A stretch of 13,580 nucleotides of DNA from Brevundimonas sp. (GCA_031119155.1 JAVHYH010000024.1:6523-20102); one strand, 5' to 3'. Positions 1 through 5,822 are shown, numbered from the stretch's first letter. Numbers and translations are program-made. The notes: generated by a model not told the origin, from the sequence alone.

Positions 1-630
1 GTTCACTTCATGGGCCACGCCGGCGACGAGGCCGCCGAGTGCGGCCAGTCGCTCGGCGTCGATCAGGTTCTGCTGTGCGGCAGTCAGTTCGAACAGCGCC
101 GTCTCGGCCTTTTCCTTGGCGGCGCGAAGTTCGTTCTCCGCTTCCCGCTTGGCGATGGCATTCTCGCGGAAGACCTCGACGGCGCGGGCCATGGCACCGA
201 TTTCGTCCGTGGCCGACGTGCCCTGCACCAGCCGGATCGCATCCAGATCCGCGGAAGGGAGCCATTTGCTCACCTCGGCCATGCCGGCGGCGAACCGCTT
301 GTTGAGCTGGGTCAGCTCCAGCGCCGAGACGCCCTTGGTTCCGGCCCGGTTGACCAGGGCGTTCATGCTCTCCAGCCCCTGATAGAGGGCGAACAGCTTC
401 TTGTAGTCGGCCGAGGCGCCCTTCACGTCGAGCTGGGCGTTGCCTTCATTGATGAAGTCGCGGCCACCGAGGGCGGCGCGCAGCAGCGCGCTCTGCTCCG
501 GCGGTTTGGTGGTGGTCGACCACGGCGGCGTCGGCTGCTTCTTCGCCTGGGCAAGCGCCGTCGCGGCGGCGTTCGACGGCGTGACCGTCGTTCCGCTGAA
601 CAGTCCCAGAAGATAGCTGTTGTCGATCAC
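1..630 (-). CDS. Histidine kinase N-terminal part, possibly FlaEY-like (3' end outside window)
   Basis: 210 codons are visible from a GTG start at 630, and the frame is open to the window edge. The start is supported by AGGAG six bases upstream. No membrane segment or signal peptide is seen. Residues about 48-125 form an uncharacterised helical region. Residues 142-157 (DEIGAMARAVEVFREN) match the C-terminal half of HAMP domains. A charged coiled-coil stretch follows (about 158-195), then the start of a HisKA dimerisation domain, with phosphoacceptor His207 in AHEVN at the very edge. A soluble HAMP-like plus HisKA layout points to a cytoplasmic sensor kinase. Its place downstream of two flagellins and FlaG suggests a flagellar regulator. 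From memory, Caulobacter FlaEY is a kinase-like flagellar regulator, but I cannot confirm that this is its orthologue. The catalytic ATPase domain and any receiver domain lie outside the window. Confidence 0.8.
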   Translation of the reverse strand, partial: MIDNSYLLGLFSGTTVTPSNAAATALAQAKKQPTPPWSTTTKPPEQSALLRAALGGRDFINEGNAQLDVKGASADYKKLFALYQGLESMNALVNRAGTKGVSALELTQLNKRFAAGMAEVSKWLPSADLDAIRLVQGTSATDEIGAMARAVEVFRENAIAKREAENELRAAKEKAETALFELTAAQQNLIDAERLAALGGLVAGVAHEVN

Positions 631-776
631 AGGCGGCTCCTGCGCGCCAGTCTGACACCTGAGGCGTAACGAGGGCTTAACGGATGGGGCGACGGCCGAC
701 GCGACAAGCCGCGCGACTCGGGGAACAATGATCGCCCGCGCCCGTTGATCGCGCGGCCAATACGGAGGAGTGCCCG

Positions 777-902
777 ATGAGTGCCTTCGTCAACACCCTT
801 GTATCGCTTCTCGCCCTGTACGGCTTCGGATCGCGCGGCGCACACCGCCGGCGCCCCGCGCCCGTCTCGATCGGACGATCGGGAGACCGGCGTCTCGCCT
901 GA
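777..902 (+). CDS. Small hypothetical protein, 41 aa
   Basis: This short ORF has an ATG start preceded by a strong ribosome binding site, GGAGGAG, with a six-base spacer. That is the best Shine-Dalgarno sequence near the left end of the window. The product has a hydrophobic N-terminal stretch (residues 4-16, AFVNTLVSLLALY), then a very arginine-rich, proline-containing tail ending in a TGA. It stops two bases short of the convergent flagellin stop codon. I recognise no family. It could be a small membrane-associated basic protein or a chance ORF in GC-rich DNA. A poor -24/-12-like match lies at about 721-736, too weak to call. Existence of the gene rests on the ribosome binding site only. Confidence 0.4.
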   Translation: MSAFVNTLVSLLALYGFGSRGAHRRRPAPVSIGRSGDRRLA

Positions 903-904
903 CG

Positions 905-1738
905 TCAGCCCTGGAAGAGCGACAGGATGATCTGCGGCGCCTGGTTGGCGATCGACAGCGACTGGGCGCCGAGCTGCTGCTGGACCTGCAGGGCCTGCAG
1001 TCGCGCGCTTTCCTTGGCCAGATCGGCGTCAACCAGGTTGCCGATGCCCGATTCCAGCGTATCGATCAGCTTCGACACGAAGGTGTTGTGAGCCTCGATC
1101 TGCTTGGCCTGGGCGCCGATCTCGCCGAGCGCGGCGTTCAGCTGGGTGATCGAATCGTCCAGCTTGGTCAGGGCGTTGGTGGCGCCGGTCATCGTCATCA
1201 GGCTGTCGCTCAGCGACAGCTCGATGATCGTGCCGCCTAGCGACAGATTCTTCGACGACAGGGTCACGAAGGCCGAGGCGTCGGCGTTGGCCAGGAATTT
1301 GATCCCGTTGGTCAGCGAACCGTTCAGGATGTTGCCGCCGTCGAAGCTGGCGTTGTCGATGGCCGACTTGATCGCCTTCATCAGGGCCTGGAAGTCGGCG
1401 TTCAGCAACTGACGCGACTGGGTCTTCAGCGAGCTGTCCTTCGCCGCCGTGACCTTTTCCTTGAGCTGGTTCAGCAGATCGGAGACCGATTCACCGGCCG
1501 AGAGCGCCACGTCCGCGATCGAAGTCGCACGGTCCAGGCTCTGCTTCACGGCGCCGAGGGCGCCGACGTCCGCACGCTGCGTCTGGGCGATCGCCCAGAT
1601 GGCGGCATTGTCTTTCGCGCCCTGGATCTTCAGGCCCGTGGAGACACGGCCCTGCACGTCAGCCAGACGGCTGTTCGTGTTGCTCAGGTTCTGCAGCGCG
1701 ATTTGTGCCGCGACGTTGGTGTGGACGCTATTCGTCAT
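905..1738 (-). CDS. Flagellin (diverged paralogue)
   Basis: This 277-aa flagellin polymerises into the external flagellar filament after export by the flagellar type III system. The conserved N-terminal D0/D1 region is clear (ALQNLSNTNSRLADVQ, then STGLKIQGAKDNAAIWAIAQ), as is the C-terminal D0 region (VDADLAKESARLQALQVQQQ, then QSLSIANQAPQIILSLFQG). The short centre (about residues 140-200) lacks the surface D2/D3 domains, as usual in Caulobacter-type flagellins. It differs from its paralogue at 2245-3072 in the MTNSVHTN start and the longer C-terminus. The ATG follows a weak ribosome site (GAAGGG, nine-base spacer). That site could pair with CCCTTC 24 bases upstream (1748-1753 with 1778-1783), which would hide it. 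FlaG lies upstream on the same strand, 129 bases away. No clear sigma-54 promoter was found, but a CtrA-like half-site is present. Confidence 0.95.
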   Translation of the reverse strand: MTNSVHTNVAAQIALQNLSNTNSRLADVQGRVSTGLKIQGAKDNAAIWAIAQTQRADVGALGAVKQSLDRATSIADVALSAGESVSDLLNQLKEKVTAAKDSSLKTQSRQLLNADFQALMKAIKSAIDNASFDGGNILNGSLTNGIKFLANADASAFVTLSSKNLSLGGTIIELSLSDSLMTMTGATNALTKLDDSITQLNAALGEIGAQAKQIEAHNTFVSKLIDTLESGIGNLVDADLAKESARLQALQVQQQLGAQSLSIANQAPQIILSLFQG

Positions 1739-1790
1739 CCGACTCAGCCCTTCGAGGTTTCGCCAAGGCTAAGGCCGGAAGGGTGCACAC

Positions 1791-1798
1791 ATGGTTAA
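1791..1798 (-). promoter_or_regulatory. Possible CtrA half-site
   Basis: Read on the minus strand this is TTAACCAT, identical to the half-site motif known for the cell-cycle regulator CtrA in Caulobacter. It lies about 53 bases upstream of the flagellin start at 1738. A second TTAACC occurs on the plus strand at 1818-1823, but the two TTAA cores are not at the seven-base spacing of a full CtrA box. An 8-mer can occur by chance, so this is a suggestion. Confidence 0.35.
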
Positions 1799-1821
1799 CG
1801 CCGATTCACCACGCATCTTAA

Positions 1822-1844
1822 CCGCGCGGATCGCTCCTGCGCGG
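1822..1844 (-). terminator. Weak hairpin downstream of flaG
   Basis: CCGCGC and GCGCGG form a six-base stem around an 11-base loop, 24 bases beyond the flaG stop codon. No T-run follows (the minus strand continues TTAAG). It may slow or end flaG transcription but is too weak for a firm call. Confidence 0.2.
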
Positions 1845-1867
1845 CGGGTCGGTCGGAGCCTGGATAG

Positions 1868-2152
1868 TCAGGCGCGGGTGTCGATCACCGCGCCGGCGCT
1901 GTAGCCCGGGTCCCGCATCAGCTCGATGACCTGCTCGCGGGGAAACTGCTTCACGATCTCGCCGGTCACTCGATCCATCGTCTTGTAGATGAAGGAGCCA
2001 GTCCGCGGACCTTCCTCGATCACCAGGCGATAGCGGGCGGCCTGTTCAGCCTCTTGCTGGGTGCGGGATTCGTGAAAATCGTCGCCGTTGGCGACCGTGA
2101 CACCGGAAACGTCGTAAGCGGCTACTGCACCTATCTTCGCATTGCTTTGCAT
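1868..2152 (-). CDS. flaG: FlaG family flagellar protein
   Basis: This 94-aa protein has the FlaG fold segment at about residues 41-80: RYRLVIEEGP, then VTGEIVKQFPREQVIELMRD, the typical DxxTGEvIrQiP-like motif. The N-terminal 35 residues look disordered. FlaG proteins are linked to filament assembly and filament length, though their exact role is unclear. The gene sits between two flagellins on the same strand, which fits. The ATG at 2152 is chosen because no other in-frame start precedes the conserved region. Its ribosome site AGGAG is only two bases from the ATG, unusually close, and it abuts a seven-base-pair hairpin (2161-2181). Translation may therefore be restrained. Confidence 0.85.
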   Translation of the reverse strand: MQSNAKIGAVAAYDVSGVTVANGDDFHESRTQQEAEQAARYRLVIEEGPRTGSFIYKTMDRVTGEIVKQFPREQVIELMRDPGYSAGAVIDTRA

Positions 2153-2160
2153 GTCTCCTG

Positions 2161-2181
2161 CCGACGCATTTCAGGCGTCGG
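2161..2181 (-). promoter_or_regulatory. Hairpin next to the flaG ribosome binding site
   Basis: CCGACGC (2161-2167) and GCGTCGG (2175-2181) form a perfect seven-base-pair stem with a seven-base loop. On the minus strand its 3' side is separated from the flaG AGGAG by one base. No T-run follows, so it is unlikely to be a terminator. It could restrict ribosome access or protect the 5' end of a processed flaG message. Function is inferred. Confidence 0.4.
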
Positions 2182-2208
2182 TTCCCTTCAAGGGGACTGG
2201 AGCGGTCA

Positions 2209-2230
2209 GGCGGGACCCGAAGGTCCCGCC
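2209..2230 (-). terminator. Flagellin transcript hairpin with UUCG loop
   Basis: A perfect nine-base-pair stem (GGCGGGACC with GGTCCCGCC) closes a four-base loop. In the minus-strand transcript the loop reads C(UUCG)G, the exceptionally stable tetraloop. It starts 14 bases past the flagellin stop codon at 2245. No U-run follows, so it may act as a weak terminator or as a 3'-end stabiliser with partial read-through into flaG. Confidence 0.6.
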
Positions 2231-2244
2231 GTTCCGATCGTTCC

Positions 2245-3072
2245 TTAGCGGAACAGTCCCAGCAGCATGGAGGTCGAGGAGTTGGCGATCGACAGCGCCT
2301 GCACGCCCAGCTGTTGCTTGGTTTGCAGGGCCTGCAGTCGCGCGGACTCCTTGGCCAGGTCGGCGTCCACCAGGTTGCCGACGCCCGAGTCGATGGTGTC
2401 CTGCAGCTTGCTCACGAAGTTCAGGTGAGTGCCGAGGGCCTTCGAGCCGGTGCCCAGACGGGCCAGCGACGCCGACACGTTGTCGATCGACGCATTGACC
2501 TTCGCCAGGTTGGCGGTGGCCTGGGTCATCGTGCTGATGTTGGCGGTCGAGGTCAGGGTGACGATAGCACCCGACAGCGACATGTTTTCAGCAGCGATGT
2601 CGATGGTGGTCGTGCCGGCCGAATCGGCCAGGGCCTTGAAGCCAGCGGTGCCCGAGATCACGGCGACGCCGTTGAACTTGGCGTTCGACACGGTCGAACC
2701 GATCTGCTTGCGCAGAGCGACGAAGTCTTCGTTCAGGGCCTTGCGGGCGGCCGTGGTCAGGCTCTTGTCGGTGGCGGCGAGCGCCTTTTCCTTCATTTGC
2801 GTGAGCAGGTCCGACACCGTTTCACCGGCGGCGATGCCGACGTCGACGGCCGATTGGCCGCGATTCAGGCTGTCCTTGACGGCATTCAGGGCGCCCATCT
2901 CGGCACGTTGCCCCTGGGCGATAGCCCAGACGGCGCCGTTGTCCTTGGCGGAGTTGACCTTCTTACCGGTATTGATGCGGCTTTGAACCGTAGCCAGTTC
3001 CGAGTTGGTAACCGACAGGTTTTGCAGGGCGACCATAGCGCCCATGTTCGTGTTAACGCTGTTCAGCGCCAT
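2245..3072 (-). CDS. Flagellin (canonical, FljK type)
   Basis: This 275-aa flagellin is the major structural type of filament subunit. The start used is the ATG at 3072 (MALNSVNTNMGAMVALQNLS), the standard flagellin N-terminus, with AAGGA eight bases upstream. An in-frame ATG at 3183 would add 37 residues with no flagellin character and would cover the leader and promoter element. D0/D1 motifs are seen at the N-terminus (INTGKKVNSAKDNGAVWAIA) and C-terminus (VDADLAKESARLQALQTKQQ, then LSIANSSTSMLLGLFR). The short centre has no D2/D3 insertion. The gene has its own probable sigma-54 promoter (3165-3180), upstream ftr-like boxes (3230-3296) and a structured leader. These are hallmarks of late flagellar genes controlled by FlbD and, after transcription, by FlbT in Caulobacter. 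FlaG follows downstream. Confidence 0.96.
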   Translation of the reverse strand: MALNSVNTNMGAMVALQNLSVTNSELATVQSRINTGKKVNSAKDNGAVWAIAQGQRAEMGALNAVKDSLNRGQSAVDVGIAAGETVSDLLTQMKEKALAATDKSLTTAARKALNEDFVALRKQIGSTVSNAKFNGVAVISGTAGFKALADSAGTTTIDIAAENMSLSGAIVTLTSTANISTMTQATANLAKVNASIDNVSASLARLGTGSKALGTHLNFVSKLQDTIDSGVGNLVDADLAKESARLQALQTKQQLGVQALSIANSSTSMLLGLFR

Positions 3073-3081
3073 GACGATAGT

Positions 3082-3132
3082 CCTTGTTTCAAGGTGTCCG
3101 ACGCCATTTTGGCTGCCGGGAGCATTTTGCTC
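3082..3132 (-). promoter_or_regulatory. Flagellin leader with three AAA-loop hairpins
   Basis: The minus-strand leader holds three small perfect hairpins, each with an AAA loop. They are GAGCA-AAA-TGCTC (3120-3132), GCCA-AAA-TGGC (3103-3113) and CCTTG-AAA-CAAGG (3082-3094). Their centres are 18 and 20 bases apart. The last one includes AAGG of the ribosome binding site AAGGA (3081-3085 on the plus strand), so folding would hide it. In Caulobacter, FlbT binds the 5' untranslated region of flagellin mRNA and controls its translation and stability. This leader is a natural candidate target, but binding is inferred. Confidence 0.5.
3114..3122. promoter_or_regulatory. Fifth CTCCCGGCA-type box, inside the flagellin leader
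   Basis: TGCCGGGAG (plus strand) is the reverse complement of CTCCCGGCA, the core shared by the boxes at 3231-3239 and 3252-3260. It lies downstream of the expected transcription start, between the first and second leader hairpins. It could be a lone FlbD half-site acting on the transcribed region, or chance. Confidence 0.3.
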
Positions 3133-3164
3133 AGTGGGCCTCGGAGCAAGGATGGGACCACTCC

Positions 3165-3180
3165 GGTTTGCGGCGTGCCA
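3165..3180 (-). promoter_or_regulatory. Probable sigma-54 (-24/-12) flagellin promoter
   Basis: The minus strand reads TGGCACGCCGCAAACC. The -24 half TGGCACG matches the sigma-54 consensus exactly. The -12 half is AAAC instead of TTGC, so only its C agrees, at the right distance. This gives a start near 3154 and a leader of about 80 bases before the flagellin ATG. Support comes from the ftr-like dyad about 100 bases upstream, the usual position for a sigma-54 activator site. Confidence 0.5.
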
Positions 3181-3229
3181 CACCGCCGATCATTGTTTTT
3201 GCTGCGTTAGTTCCTGTTAAGCACATCGA

Positions 3230-3296
3230 CCTCCCGGCACTTTTGACCGGCCTCCCGGCAGAATCTGCCGGGCAGTGGGCAGGTTTTGCCGGGCAG
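3230..3296. promoter_or_regulatory. Four-box dyad, likely FlbD (ftr) enhancer
   Basis: Two exact copies of CCTCCCGGCA start at 3230 and 3251, and two exact copies of TGCCGGGCAG start at 3266 and 3287. The core CCCGGCA is the reverse complement of TGCCGGG. Both pairs have a 21-base period, and the whole array is symmetric about base 3263. The inner pair forms the 19-base palindrome CCCGGCAGAATCTGCCGGG. It resembles the ftr sequences bound by FlbD, the activator of sigma-54 flagellar promoters in Caulobacter. It also lies immediately past the stop codon of the gene ending at 3301, so it could fold in that transcript too. Confidence 0.6.
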
Positions 3297-3300
3297 CGAC

Positions 3301-3555
3301 CTACAGATCCCCCTTCATCGGCCCCTTGAGCAGGCGCAGACCGGTGAGCAGTTGCTGAGCCGTCGGCGCAACCAGATACAGGACCAGGGTCAGCGCCAGC
3401 AGATCGATCAGACGTCCCGCCAGGCCCGGCGCCGCTTCGGCCGGAGCCATGGCGACCAGTTGGCCCAGCAGGGTCCAGGCGGCTCCGGTCGCGGTGAAGA
3501 CATAGAGCCTGCGCCACAACCACCGACCTTCGGCAAGAGGCGGCGTCCCCGTCAT
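3301..3555 (-). CDS. Small protein with two membrane segments, 84 aa
   Basis: The ATG at 3555 overlaps the stop codon of the 51-aa gene upstream (ATGA), which points to coupled translation and decides this start over an in-frame ATG at 3585 ten codons earlier. The product has a basic N-terminus (RWLWRR, residues 11-16), then two hydrophobic stretches at about 18-36 and 49-65, and a short basic tail. I recognise no family. It is the last gene of the operon starting with the DUF2793 fibre protein. Size and two membrane segments would fit a holin-like or inner-membrane accessory protein, but the sequence itself does not show that. No lysis enzyme lies beside it. Confidence 0.7.
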   Translation of the reverse strand: MTGTPPLAEGRWLWRRLYVFTATGAAWTLLGQLVAMAPAEAAPGLAGRLIDLLALTLVLYLVAPTAQQLLTGLRLLKGPMKGDL

Positions 3556-3707
3556 GAGCCGTCGTCCATTTCGTCGAACCGCCATCCATCCCGACGCCAG
3601 CCGAGGTCGGAGGCGGCGTACAGTTCGTCCCTGCTCAGGCGGCGAGGCGCCTCCAGGTCTTCGGGATCCAGCATCTCGGGATCATCGAGCATGAGTTCGG
3701 GCGCCAT
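3552..3707 (-). CDS. Small acidic hypothetical protein, 51 aa
   Basis: This short gene starts with ATG at 3707, four bases after the DUF2793 stop codon, and ends in an ATGA overlap with the membrane-protein gene. Both junctions are typical of a translationally coupled operon, which is the main support that it is real. The N-terminal half is acidic (ELMLDDPEMLDPEDLE); the C-terminal half is mixed in charge with two tryptophans (LGWRRDGWRFDEMDDGS). No signal peptide or membrane segment is seen. I know no family for it. Small proteins of this kind accompany tail genes in prophages and gene transfer agents, but nothing here identifies a function. Confidence 0.65.
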   Translation of the reverse strand: MAPELMLDDPEMLDPEDLEAPRRLSRDELYAASDLGWRRDGWRFDEMDDGS

Positions 3708-3711
3708 GATC

Positions 3712-5190
3712 TCACCCGATCGCCGTCAGCCAGATCGTGCCGGACGCGCCCGCGCCGCCCGCCCCTCCCGCACTGACGCCCGCTCCGCCGCCTCCACCAC
3801 CCGCGCCGCGAAGGCCGCCGGCCGCTCCGGCATGGCCCGCGCCGGACGTCGCCGCTCCACCACCGCCTCCGCCTGCCCCCGCCCAGTGCAGTTGCGGCAG
3901 CGGCGCAGCCGCGCCGGTCGCGCCGCCCGATCCCGATCCGCCAGCGCCTCCCACGGCCTTGACCGCCAGAACGCCGCCATCACCGCCGGGACCACCCGAC
4001 CGGGCCACGCCGCCCGCGTCCAGCCCTCCCCCCGCGCCACCGCCGCCGGGCGCGTCCGGACGATCAAAGGCCCGTCCAGCCCCGCCGGCCCCGGTGACGC
4101 TGGACGATCCGCCGGCGTTGGAGTTGGGCGTGCCGGCTCCGGCTGAGCCTCCGGCGCCGGTCGAAGCCGTGCCCAATCCGCCGCCACCGCCGCCGGTCGC
4201 GCAGATCAGCATGGTCGATCCGAGGTACACCAGCGATCCGGAGCCGCCTCCGCCCGCGGATGCATTGCCACCGGCGCCGCCCTCCCCGATGACGGCCGTC
4301 AGCCCCGCCGAGAGCTGGTCCGCGGGCCAGACCGCCCGACTGACGCCGCCGGCCCCGCCGCCTCCGCCGCCATAGCGCGCGCCGCTGGCGCCAAAGGCGC
4401 CCGCGCCGCCGCCTCCACCTCCGCCGACGACCACCGCCTCGACCGTCCGCGCCCAAGCGGGCGGGCTCCAGGGCGCGGTGGTCGTGACCATCGTGGTCTC
4501 GCGCCGTCCCGCCCCGTCTGCGAAGGACACCCGACCGCTGGTCCGATCCACGCTGAATGCGGTGCGCCAGGTCGCGCCGTCTGCGCTGACCTTCAGGGCC
4601 AGATCATCACCCCCGATCAGTCCCAGTTCGGCCCGGCCGACATAGCCGGACTGGAACAGGATCGAGAGCACGTCCGGCGTCGCCTCCTTGTTCAGCGTCA
4701 GCCGCAGATCGCCGTCACCGCCGGCGGCAGCCTCCAGCGCGGTCCACAGCGCCTTGTTCAGTTTGGCGGCGAACGGATTCTCCGCATCGGCGTCCGTCCC
4801 CAGTCCAAGCCGATCCAGCGGCCCGACTGCGCCGAGCTGCCCACCCAGAGGCGTCCAGCCTGCGCCGTCCCCCACCACGAAAGCCGTTTCGTCCGCGATC
4901 CGGACCAGCGCGCCGTCGGGCGCCGCCACCCTGACCCAGCCGCTGATCTCGGCCCGCACCAGATCGCCCGGCGCAAAGGTCTCCCAGACCTCGCCGACAA
5001 CGCCCTCCGGCAGGATGTAGAGCGCGCCCTCGGGCGCATCGGCCGGCTCTACCGCGAGCGACCGGCTCACCACCGTCGTCTGGACGAGGGTGTCCAACCG
5101 GGTCAGGGCCTCATTCAGGGTGACATGCTTCTGAAGCTGCCCCGCCGCCAGATAAGGCAGGCCGAGGCGGGCGGATTGGTCGTCGCTCAT
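3712..5190 (-). CDS. DUF2793 phage/GTA-type tail or fibre protein with glycine-rich C-terminal half
   Basis: This 492-aa protein opens with the DUF2793 signature (ARLGLPYLAAGQLQKHVTLN, residues 7-26), found in phage-derived and gene-transfer-agent tail or spike proteins of Alphaproteobacteria. DUF2793 covers about residues 5-115. A second region (about 125-225, GLGTDADAENPFAAKLN... ILFQSGYVGRAELG... KVSADGATWRTAFSVD) is common in the same proteins. After a WSPPAW stretch, residues 254-490 are dominated by Gly/Ala/Ser tracts, like glycine-rich adhesin domains of phage fibres. The ATG at 5190 has GGAG seven bases upstream. Two small genes follow with almost no gap. No capsid, terminase, portal or lysis genes are visible, so it may be a leftover or an adopted module making a surface fibre or a GTA spike. 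The long proline-rich frame opposite it is only its antisense shadow. Confidence 0.85.
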   Translation of the reverse strand: MSDDQSARLGLPYLAAGQLQKHVTLNEALTRLDTLVQTTVVSRSLAVEPADAPEGALYILPEGVVGEVWETFAPGDLVRAEISGWVRVAAPDGALVRIADETAFVVGDGAGWTPLGGQLGAVGPLDRLGLGTDADAENPFAAKLNKALWTALEAAAGGDGDLRLTLNKEATPDVLSILFQSGYVGRAELGLIGGDDLALKVSADGATWRTAFSVDRTSGRVSFADGAGRRETTMVTTTAPWSPPAWARTVEAVVVGGGGGGGAGAFGASGARYGGGGGGAGGVSRAVWPADQLSAGLTAVIGEGGAGGNASAGGGGSGSLVYLGSTMLICATGGGGGGLGTASTGAGGSAGAGTPNSNAGGSSSVTGAGGAGRAFDRPDAPGGGGAGGGLDAGGVARSGGPGGDGGVLAVKAVGGAGGSGSGGATGAAAPLPQLHWAGAGGGGGGAATSGAGHAGAAGGLRGAGGGGGGAGVSAGGAGGAGASGTIWLTAIG

Positions 5191-5342
5191 TGAAATCTCC
5201 GGGATCAGGGATCGTCGGAGATCAGTGTGCGGGGCCGGCTTCCTCAGGCGGGCTCAGCCGAACAGTCGCAGGCAGTTCCGCAGACATCTCAATCTGTTGG
5301 AGCGATCCAATAGGATGGCTCAACATTAACTCCCGCGCTTTC

Positions 5343-5822
5343 TCAGTCGTGGAGATAGACGATCCGGCGCAGCTTCCGGTCAGCCTTCACCTTGGCGACA
5401 TGCTGGTCATGTTCGCCGGAGGCGCGGGCGTCCTGCTCCCTCGCCTCGACCCAATGGGTGCTTTCGATATCTTTTTGAAGCGCCTTCGCCGCCATCAGAT
5501 GGCCCGGGAAGAGCACGTCGACCACGTTCGGGACGAAGTCGAGGAAGGGCACCTCCCCCACGGCCGTCGTCACGCTATCCAGCCCCAGATAGCCGACCAT
5601 CCTCACGATGGTGCCCGGTGCGGCCTTCGCCTTGACCGCCTGCAGCAACAGCCAGCCGGACGCACCAAGGGTGTAGGCAGTCCCGACGACCGGGATCCAG
5701 GTCAGCAGACCGTCCATCCCGACCCCGAACGGCCCGATGCCGATCACCCGGTCAGAGAGCTTTTTGACGCTCTCGACATTGGTCCAGATTTTCTCGATAT
5801 CGCCGAGGGTCCGTCGGGCCAT
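5343..5822 (-). CDS. DUF4112 domain membrane protein
   Basis: This 159-aa protein matches the DUF4112 pattern. Residues about 21-110 contain LSDRVIGIGPFGVGMDGLLT, IPVVGTAYTLGASGWLLLQA and VPFLDFVPNVVDVLFPGHLM, with two or three hydrophobic segments (about 31-62, 73-90, 91-107). The C-terminal tail is highly charged and probably cytoplasmic. Family function is unknown. The start is ATG 5822, with GGAGA upstream at good spacing. The frame stays open to 6146, but that extension lacks family similarity, overlaps the divergent gene and is strongly hydrophilic. The gene is single and divergent from the membrane EEP-fold gene, whose start codon is 33 bases away. The 152 bases beyond its stop hold nothing I can name. 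Confidence 0.85.
   Translation of the reverse strand: MARRTLGDIEKIWTNVESVKKLSDRVIGIGPFGVGMDGLLTWIPVVGTAYTLGASGWLLLQAVKAKAAPGTIVRMVGYLGLDSVTTAVGEVPFLDFVPNVVDVLFPGHLMAAKALQKDIESTHWVEAREQDARASGEHDQHVAKVKADRKLRRIVYLHD

Noticed and set aside
10..669. Long plus-strand ORF (219 aa) opposite the kinase
   Set aside because: It is antisense to a frame with clear HAMP/HisKA motifs, and its own translation is rich in Arg/Gly/His without any recognisable domain.
721..736. -24/-12-like sequence before the 41-aa ORF
   Set aside because: GG and GC are at the right spacing but the rest matches poorly, so chance is likely in GC-rich DNA.
3073..3183. N-terminal extension of the canonical flagellin to 3183
   Set aside because: The extension has no flagellin similarity and would cover the leader hairpins and the -24/-12 element; MALNSVNTN is the standard start with a good ribosome site.
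2314..3210. 298-aa plus-strand ORF opposite the flagellin
   Set aside because: The opposite frame is an unmistakable flagellin; this is a GC-driven shadow.
3286..4375. Arg/Ser-rich and proline-rich plus-strand ORFs (3286-4146, 3737-4375)
   Set aside because: They mirror the glycine-rich half of the DUF2793 protein: GGN codons read as CCN on the other strand. The glycine tracts are low complexity rather than a true DNA tandem repeat array.
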